A stretch of DNA of 38,212 bases from Porphyromonadaceae bacterium UBA7048 (lineage in GTDB: Bacteria > Bacteroidota > Bacteroidia > Bacteroidales > Muribaculaceae). This document shows positions 33,301 through 38,212 of this stretch, piece after piece (position 1 is the stretch's first letter; each line of letters starts with the position of its first letter). The position numbers were made by a program, and so were the translations under genes. The notes beneath the pieces were generated by a model that saw only the letters and a program-made list of their open reading frames with translations, did no database searches and was not told where the DNA came from. The stretch covers positions 1 through 38,212 of the forward strand of contig DLAL01000054.1 in the NCBI GenBank assembly GCA_002493945.1, read 5' to 3'.

Positions 33301-35070
33301 GAGGTGATGCTCCGAACCGGTGAGGGCTTCCTTGGTGAAGCTGTATACGGGGATGTCGCTCCAGACAGGCGTGGTGCTTCCGGCATAGACGTGACGGCGG
33401 ATGCAGGGGTATGCCGAGTCTTCGGTGTTCAGCGCCCACATATAATAATTGTTGGAGCCGGTGCGCCCGAAGATGATGCCAGCGTTGTGCCTGATGAGTG
33501 TGAGGTCGGCCTCGACGGTATAGTGGAGGTCGGGGTCGACGTGACTGTTGTCGATGGCCCATGAATAGACATCGTCATAAGCGCCTACCCGCAAGCGGCC
33601 GTCTATGGCGTCGCCTGCCGAGAAAGGTATGTTGCCGGGATTGTCGAAGTCCTCGCTGAAGAGAACGTCGCCTGACTCGCTGACGGTCTTGAAATTGTCG
33701 TAGAATGACCGCTCGTAGGTGCGGGTGTTGGCTTCGCCCTGGTCGGCACGTATGCCGACTCGTCCGTAAGCGAATTCGCCCTCACGCTCGTCGATGAGGA
33801 TGTTGTTGAGGTAAGTCCGTGCCTTCGAGCCGCCGTCGGTCACCTCGATGCGGAAGAAGTATTCGCGGCCCTGCTCGAGTCGGATCTTGTCGTCAAGAGG
33901 AATTTCGGCGAGACAGGCGGCGCCGCCGTTCCAGCGATGAGGGCGGAACATCGGCTTCTCCTTCTCGATGTTGAACTGCCACATATAATAATGTGAATCG
34001 TCGAGTCCGGCGAAGCAAAGACCGGCGGCAACCTGGTCGATGTTGAACTTGCCCTCGAAGGTGTAGTCCCTGACTGATTCGTCGGCGGTGAAGTCTTTCT
34101 GCCATGCGTAGCATGACCCTTCGACGCGTAGCTGATTGCCGACCACGCGCCCGTTGTCGAATTTTTCGCCATTGTTGAAATGGTCTTCAAAAAGGACCCC
34201 TGAGGCATCGTATACCTTGAAATCGTCGTAGTACGAAATCTCGGCGTAACGGGTGCTGGTCTCGGCCAGAGCCGAGCGGACGCCCATATTGCCGTAAGGG
34301 AACTGACCCTTGCGTGTGTCGATGAGCACGCCGTCAAGATAGGTGCGGGCAACGGTGCCGTCGTCCGAAACTTCGACTTTCATGTGATAGGGGCGGTCCT
34401 TCTGAAGGTCGACGTCTATTTCGGCAAGACATGCGGCGCTTCCGCCCGACCATCTGTGAGGACGGAATTTCGAGGGCGATTTTTCGACGTTGAACTGCCA
34501 CATATAGTAATTGTTGCGGTCTGTCGCACCCCAGATGATGCCGGCAGCGACACGCTCAATCTCGAAGTCGGCTTCGACGGTATAGTTCCTGACAGTTGCC
34601 GGATCGAAAGACGGGTCTGAATCGCCGGAACCTTTTGACGACGGACGAGCGTTAATCCACCGGGCACCGCTCCAGCCGCTGTCCATGAGGCCCGTCTCGA
34701 AATATGCGGGAGTCTTGCTTGATGCCGAGTTGCCGAAATTGTCGGTGACTGTCACGGCCCAGTAATAACGGGTGGATGGCTGAGGCGTGAACCCCTCGGC
34801 CCTGACATTGACAGACTCTGCCGACGTGACGGTGCCCGATGCCCACACCACCTGAGAGAGCGCAGAGTCGGTAGCCACGACGATGCTGTATGACTCCTGG
34901 ACGACTCCGCGCTTGTCGGAATCAATAATCCAGCTGAAAACCGGCGGTGAGTCCACCCCGACGGGGTTTGACAGGTGCATGGTGTGCAGCCTGTCGACAG
35001 TCATCGCCGCACTTGCTGTCATGGAGACGGCGAGCATAGAGGCTGCGAAGCATAATTTTACGTGTTTCAT
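30310..35070 (-). CDS. Secreted GH78 alpha-L-rhamnosidase with three inserted beta-sandwich modules and a T9SS tail
   Basis: A 1586-residue exported enzyme expected to remove alpha-L-rhamnose from rhamnogalacturonan, flavonoid glycosides or similar glycans. In order: signal peptide (1-22, ending SASAA); Fn3-like N-domain (about 24-128); three related concanavalin/LamG-like modules (about 162-297, 335-475, 516-646); rhamnosidase N-domain with NVFINGRRVG (728-737); a second beta domain near 885-1030; the (alpha/alpha)6 catalytic domain with DCPQRDERLGW (1074-1084) and TTIWERWD (1339-1346), which hold the expected catalytic acids; C-terminal beta domain (about 1390-1495); and a type IX sorting domain (about 1508-1586) starting LDLSPNPTHDYV. 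An AraC-type gene lies immediately upstream and is the likely regulator. Confidence 0.92.
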   Translation of the reverse strand: MKHVKLCFAASMLAVSMTASAAMTVDRLHTMHLSNPVGVDSPPVFSWIIDSDKRGVVQESYSIVVATDSALSQVVWASGTVTSAESVNVRAEGFTPQPSTRYYWAVTVTDNFGNSASSKTPAYFETGLMDSGWSGARWINARPSSKGSGDSDPSFDPATVRNYTVEADFEIERVAAGIIWGATDRNNYYMWQFNVEKSPSKFRPHRWSGGSAACLAEIDVDLQKDRPYHMKVEVSDDGTVARTYLDGVLIDTRKGQFPYGNMGVRSALAETSTRYAEISYYDDFKVYDASGVLFEDHFNNGEKFDNGRVVGNQLRVEGSCYAWQKDFTADESVRDYTFEGKFNIDQVAAGLCFAGLDDSHYYMWQFNIEKEKPMFRPHRWNGGAACLAEIPLDDKIRLEQGREYFFRIEVTDGGSKARTYLNNILIDEREGEFAYGRVGIRADQGEANTRTYERSFYDNFKTVSESGDVLFSEDFDNPGNIPFSAGDAIDGRLRVGAYDDVYSWAIDNSHVDPDLHYTVEADLTLIRHNAGIIFGRTGSNNYYMWALNTEDSAYPCIRRHVYAGSTTPVWSDIPVYSFTKEALTGSEHHLAIEVQGTMISTSIDGTVVDVFKDTTGTLAFGDVGFRAFLGSDTDERAYWDNLKVTVYNPDGTDTVTLDENFDGETTHFDDGTLISVDGNRKLNMFSKNGETRVLENRASGVPAFRKDFAIDGEVASAKLYTTALGNYNVFINGRRVGHLQPDGQMVYDELMPGWTEYRKKVFYMTHDVTSLVSEGSNAIGVQLSNGWWGGDIAHGVYGSPDLAFMGKLVVTLKDGRTVTVVSDDSWSYSIDGAVKRGDIYHGENYDARDADGWATAGYNDSGWSRAGIDSQFKGIISAYEGPAVRIRKNLELAPETITVYEGTKDTGTTYGMINEISTSANGPVVLKKGQTAVFDMGQNFVGWPCFSVKGQRGTVIRMRFGEMLNDKGDANRGDDGPGGSLYTINLRNAKCLLNYTLSGDEAGEEYHPSTTFYGFRYCEMTASDDITVNSLVGQVVGSETEEGSNIEVNHDAVNQLYSNVIWGQRSNFLSIPTDCPQRDERLGWTADTQVFSLAAIYNADVLAFYHKWMGDMRDSQREDGAYPDVAPYCWVGFGQAAWGDAGIILPWNVYSMYGDKSIIEENFESMERYMTFLANQAGGGYKYNGSGADSYGDWVSFEFTDRRYISVAYYGYMARIMSEMARVIGEDAKAEEYAELFADIKEEFAGRYLKDGRIIFDTQCAQLLALYFDLLPDDTAVENAKAALRRKIETNGYKLSTGFVGTSMINQTLSRFGLDDLAYTLLLQRQCPSWLYSVDQGATTIWERWDSYTRENGFHKDITMNSFNHYAYGAVAEWMYCYMGGIAPDPAAPGFKHIVLRPVVDNRTDLHGQQRITDVKTTFASPYGAVRSDWVRSADGSVEYRITVPANTTATVTYPLANGRTAVYEGAVPAEEAEGVTLVSKSGTQAVYSVGSGSYVFTPDDKSGVEDIVTSAGRLDLSPNPTHDYVEIITQAEVDSVEAWALSGESYGTLSVSDNRIDVSDFSAGVYILKVTTADGLQATSKLVKL
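30313..30549 (-). other. T9SS type A sorting domain of GH78
   Basis: Residues about 1508-1586 show the LSPNPTHDYVEI opening, SGVYILKV-like strand (SAGVYILKV) and terminal SKLVKL typical of Por_Secre_tail domains that direct proteins to the type IX secretion system and are cleaved on export. It predicts surface attachment or release of the enzyme. Confidence 0.85.
33133..34587 (-). repeat. Three tandem concanavalin/LamG-like modules within GH78
   Basis: Modules at 34180-34587, 33646-34068 and 33133-33525 share the plan NYYMWQFN / PHRW.GG..ACLAEI / ARTYL..ILID / YG..G.R / YYDDFKV. The first two are the closest to each other; the third is diverged (NYYMWALN, AFGDVGFRA). This indicates successive tandem duplication at protein level, with the DNA now diverged. 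Confidence 0.8.
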
Positions 35071-35198
35071 GAGTTAAGCATATTTGTGAATGAATATTTC
35101 TTGCGTCAGCTTAGGATGAGTTTTAAGGCAGTCGTATCGAAATACTTAGATGACACTGTAAAATTATGCCGATTTTTACATACCCCTACATAATCGTG

Positions 35199-35208
35199 CA
35201 AATATTTG
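35199..35208. promoter_or_regulatory. AT-rich palindrome upstream of GH78
   Basis: CAAATATTTG is a perfect palindrome in the 172-bp gap between araC-type gene and GH78. Its ATATTTG end is also a near match to a -7 element on the minus strand. The core AAATATTT equals that of the paired palindromes at 4711-4743. No perfect TAnnTTTG lies in this gap, which would fit an activator-dependent promoter. Confidence 0.3.
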
Positions 35209-35242
35209 AATGTTTTATAAAAAACTGAATGGTGCCGGCATG

Positions 35243-36139
35243 TCAGTCGGGTTCGCCGCATACCATACGGCGGTACTCGAGGGGAGTCATGCCGACATTC
35301 TTGCGGAATGCCATGCAGAAATATCGCGGAGTCTCGAATCCGCACTCGTAAGCAATCTCCTGACTGTTGAGCGTCGTCGAGCACAGCAGCTGCTTGCTGT
35401 GCTGGATGCGCGTCTCGAGAATATATCGCGCCGGGCTGAAGTCGGTGTACTCCTTGAATTTTCGGCAGAAGTAGGAGTGATTGACATTCAGATGCCCGGC
35501 AATCTGCTCGGGGTAGATGTTCAGGCGCAGGTTTGCCGATATGTAAATTTTTGCCTGACTGACCATCTCCTCGATTTTGGGCACAATCCGTCGGCCCGTC
35601 ATGCTGCGTGAATAGACAATGCCCAGCATATGGCTGATGATGCCGGCGGTGAGTTGCTGATATCCGGTATCAGCTTTCTCGGATAAATCGAGAATACGGG
35701 CATAGAGTCCGGCCAGGTCGTCGGACAAACCGAGCCGGAAAACCGGAGCGTGGACGTTGAAGAATCCGTTCTGCACTTTCGCGTCCATCTCGGCGCCCTT
35801 GAATCCGACCCAGTACTCCTCCCAGCCCGTTTCGACGAGAGGCCGGTAGGGATGCCATTCGCCTGGAAATAGCATGAAGATGTCGCCCGACTGAATGCGC
35901 CGGATAGGGCAGTGCGACGATTCGAAGATACCTTCGCCCGTGACGAGGTAGACGAGCTGGTATTCGTCCAGCACGCGTCCTTCCTGCGAGTTGTACAGAT
36001 ATTCACGCGGATGGATGAGCGGAGGATAGGTGCCGTGGATGCTGATGAGCTGGCGGCCTACGCACGTCGTCTCAAGACCCCAAAGGGAGTCCCGGGACGA
36101 CGGCCGCAGATATACACCGCTGTGATTCTTGTACTTCAT
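35243..36139 (-). CDS. AraC-family transcriptional regulator
   Basis: A 298-residue regulator with an N-terminal cupin-type effector-sensing domain (about 1-165, with LVYLVTGEGIFES and FPGEWHPYRPL) and a C-terminal pair of helix-turn-helix motifs (about 195-295; IYPEQIAGHLNVNHSYFCRKFKEYTD and SQEIAYECGFETPRYFCMAFRKNVGMTPLEYRR in segments). Such proteins sense sugars; the immediately downstream GH78 gene makes rhamnose or a rhamnose-containing oligosaccharide the likely signal, by inference. Its ATG is only 5 bp after the ligA stop, so basal expression probably comes with ligA. Confidence 0.93.
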   Translation of the reverse strand: MKYKNHSGVYLRPSSRDSLWGLETTCVGRQLISIHGTYPPLIHPREYLYNSQEGRVLDEYQLVYLVTGEGIFESSHCPIRRIQSGDIFMLFPGEWHPYRPLVETGWEEYWVGFKGAEMDAKVQNGFFNVHAPVFRLGLSDDLAGLYARILDLSEKADTGYQQLTAGIISHMLGIVYSRSMTGRRIVPKIEEMVSQAKIYISANLRLNIYPEQIAGHLNVNHSYFCRKFKEYTDFSPARYILETRIQHSKQLLCSTTLNSQEIAYECGFETPRYFCMAFRKNVGMTPLEYRRMVCGEPD

Positions 36140-36144
36140 AGGCT

Positions 36145-38157
36145 CTATTGCTCGCCTATCATGCCGAGGAACTGATTCTCGTCTATGATGGGTATGCCGA
36201 GTTTCTGGGCTTTCTCGAGCTTGGCCGGACCCATGTTGTCGCCGGCCAGCACGTAGTCGGTCTTCTTTGAAATCGAACCGACGTTCTTGCCGCCGTGGCG
36301 CTCGATGAGGGCCTTGTACTCCTCGCGCGAGTGGCGTGCGAATACGCCGCTTATGACGAAGCTCTTTCCGGCAAGCGTGTCAGAGACGGGGGCTGCCGAC
36401 GCATCCTCCTCTACGGCCATACGCACTCCGGCTTCGGCGAGCCGCTGTATCATGACGCGGTTTTCATCATCGGCGAAGAAGGCGGCGGTGGTCTGTGCGA
36501 TGCGCGGACCGACATCCTCGATTGCCTCCAGCTCGGCAGGGCTCATGGCCATGAGCCGCTCCATGCTTCCGGCTGCGCGGGCCACTTTACGGGCCGTGGT
36601 CTCGCCGACGTAGGGTATCGACAGGGCGAATACCACGCGCTCGAAGGGCACCGTCTTGCTCGCCTCGATGCCGTCGATGACGCGCTGCGCGCTCTTGGCG
36701 GCGAAGCCTTCGATGGTGGCGAGCTGCTGTGCCGTGAGCGAGTAGAGGTCGGCTACGTTGCGCACGAATCCGTGGGTGAAGAGTGCGGCGGCGGTCTCTT
36801 CGCCGATGCCGTCGATGTTCATCATGTGGCGCCCCACGAAGTGCTCGATGCGTCCCACTATCTGCGGTACGCATCCCTCTTTGTTGGGGCATATCCATGC
36901 AGCCTCGCCCTCCACGCGCACCAGCGGTGTGCCGCAGGCCGGACAGTGTGAGACGAATTCTACTGGCCGTGCTCCGGGCAGCCGCGCCTCGGTGTCGACT
37001 CCGGTGATTTTGGGGATGATCTCGCCGCCTTTCTCCACATAGAGCATGTCGCCCTCGTGGATGTCGAGCGCACGCATGATGTCGTCGTTGTGCATCGAGG
37101 CACGTTTCACCACGGTGCCCGACAGCTGCACGGGCTCGAGATTGGCCACGGGGGTGATGATGCCCATGCGGCCTACGTCGAACGACACGAAGCGCAGGCG
37201 CGTCAGCGCGCGCTCGGCTGCGAATTTATAGGCCACGGCCCAGCGAGGCGACTTGGCGGTGAATCCGAGGTTGAGCTGCTGTCTGAGCGAGTTGACCTTG
37301 AATACGAGGCCGTCCGTGGCTACGGGCAGGTCGCGTCGCGCTGTGTCCCAGTGCCTGATGTAAGCGTCCACTTCCTCGATGGAGTGGAGCACGGTCATGG
37401 CCTCGCTCACCTTGAATCCCCACGAGCGGGCTGCCACCATGTTGTCGTAGTGGTTGTCATAGGGCAGATTGTCACCCAGCAGATAGTAGAGGTAGGCGTC
37501 GAGTCCGCGGTGGGCCACTATGGCCGGATTGAGGAGTTTGAGCGTGCCGGAGGCGGCGTTGCGCGGATTGGCGAAGGGGGGCTCGCCTTCGGCCTCGCGT
37601 TCGGCGTTCAGGCGCTCGAAGGCCGAGCGCGGCAGCAGGACCTCGCCGCGTATCTCGAAGAAGTCGGGCCATCCCGTGCCCTGAAGCTGCAGGGGGATGC
37701 TGCGGATGGTGCGGATATTGTCGGTCACCACGTCGCCTTTCTCGCCGTCGCCGCGCGTGACGGCACGGACAAGACGGCCGTGCTCGTAGACCAGCGATAT
37801 GCCGAGCCCGTCGAACTTGAGTTCGCCTACAATCTCGGTCTTCTGTCCGGCCAGGGCGTCGTCGGTGCGGCTCACCCACTCGTCGACTTCGCCGATGGAG
37901 TAGGTGTTGGCCAGCGAGAGCATGGGATAAATGTGCTTGTGCTGGATGAAGCCCGACGATATGTCAGAACCCACGCGCCGTGTGGGCGAATTGGGGTCGG
38001 CATGTTCGGGATGAAGCGCTTCGAGACGTTCGAGTTCCTTCATGAGCATGTCGAACTCGCGGTCGTCGATTTCGGGCGCGTTCAGTACGTAGTAGTTGTG
38101 GTTGTGCCGGTGCAGCTCGCTTCGGAGAGCATCGATGCGCTGTATGTCGTCAATCAT
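36145..38157 (-). CDS. ligA: NAD-dependent DNA ligase
   Basis: Essential replicative ligase that seals nicks using NAD+. The 670-residue protein has the Ia domain, the adenylation domain with the nucleophilic lysine in ELKFDG (K114) and TRGDGEKG, an OB fold, a four-cysteine zinc finger (CPAC and CPNKEGC), helix-hairpin-helix repeats (DGIGEETA, EGFAAKSA, EDVGPRIA) and a C-terminal BRCT domain (about 592-668, with the GKSFVISGVF strand). All family domains are complete. The start at 38157 gives the normal N-terminus (MIDDIQRIDALR). The promoter lies in the last 55 bp or beyond the window edge; this AT-rich stretch shows no perfect -7 element. Confidence 0.97.
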   Translation of the reverse strand: MIDDIQRIDALRSELHRHNHNYYVLNAPEIDDREFDMLMKELERLEALHPEHADPNSPTRRVGSDISSGFIQHKHIYPMLSLANTYSIGEVDEWVSRTDDALAGQKTEIVGELKFDGLGISLVYEHGRLVRAVTRGDGEKGDVVTDNIRTIRSIPLQLQGTGWPDFFEIRGEVLLPRSAFERLNAEREAEGEPPFANPRNAASGTLKLLNPAIVAHRGLDAYLYYLLGDNLPYDNHYDNMVAARSWGFKVSEAMTVLHSIEEVDAYIRHWDTARRDLPVATDGLVFKVNSLRQQLNLGFTAKSPRWAVAYKFAAERALTRLRFVSFDVGRMGIITPVANLEPVQLSGTVVKRASMHNDDIMRALDIHEGDMLYVEKGGEIIPKITGVDTEARLPGARPVEFVSHCPACGTPLVRVEGEAAWICPNKEGCVPQIVGRIEHFVGRHMMNIDGIGEETAAALFTHGFVRNVADLYSLTAQQLATIEGFAAKSAQRVIDGIEASKTVPFERVVFALSIPYVGETTARKVARAAGSMERLMAMSPAELEAIEDVGPRIAQTTAAFFADDENRVMIQRLAEAGVRMAVEEDASAAPVSDTLAGKSFVISGVFARHSREEYKALIERHGGKNVGSISKKTDYVLAGDNMGPAKLEKAQKLGIPIIDENQFLGMIGEQ

Positions 38158-38212
38158 TCTGATTCGATGTTTCTATATACAACTATATATAATAAGTAAC
38201 TCGCAAAAATTA

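Noticed and set aside
30310..36139. A polysaccharide utilisation locus around GH78
   Set aside because: There is no susC/susD pair, transporter or second glycosidase; only the regulator and the enzyme are present, flanked by housekeeping genes.

Overview
The window is a chromosomal stretch of a Bacteroidota bacterium, most likely order Bacteroidales and plausibly a gut Muribaculaceae-type organism (an inference, no marker gene search was possible). The grounds are Bacteroidota-type promoters (TTTG, about 20 nt, TAnnTTTG), a MurF-alanine racemase fusion, a 4-alpha-glucanotransferase with two CBM20 domains, large-type IspG, a GSCFA protein, a PorE-like OmpA lipoprotein and a type IX secretion (T9SS) sorting tail. 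The DNA is GC-rich with GC-rich third codon positions, which produces many long spurious ORFs opposite the real genes. I see no tRNA, rRNA, CRISPR array, insertion sequence, phage gene or susC/susD pair.

Layout. Positions 1-426 hold a left-edge partial ORF or structured RNA, a strong terminator and the hpt promoter. Positions 427-3428 (+) carry hpt, adk and a long-chain acyl-CoA ligase. A convergent terminator separates these from a minus-strand MetE-like protein (3524-4621) that lacks the zinc ligands of true methionine synthases. It is divergent from a plus-strand secreted GH105-DUF2264 fusion (4829-7153), and paired palindromes lie between them. After another convergent hairpin everything to the right edge is on the minus strand.

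The minus-strand units, read in transcription direction, are: (a) ligA, araC-type regulator, then the giant GH78 alpha-L-rhamnosidase with a T9SS tail (38157 to 30310); (b) trpS, rpoN, PAP2 membrane protein, purE, ispG, M16 peptidase, lipoprotein (30140 to 22749); (c) malQ and tamB (22619 to 15400); (d) nrdD and nrdG (15129 to 12417); (e) PorE-like lipoprotein, GSCFA protein, murF-alr (12322 to 7234), with start/stop overlaps throughout.

Together this is mainly core housekeeping: purine salvage and synthesis, nucleotide reduction, isoprenoids, peptidoglycan, outer-membrane biogenesis, replication and sigma-54. Two enzymes suited to pectin (rhamnogalacturonan I) side-chain or backbone breakdown are embedded in it, GH105-DUF2264 and GH78. 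The GH78 enzyme is probably exported by a T9SS, to which the PorE-like protein may belong. The most unusual items are the zinc-ligand-free MetE homologue next to paired palindromes, the triple concanavalin-like insertion in GH78 and the GH105-DUF2264 fusion.
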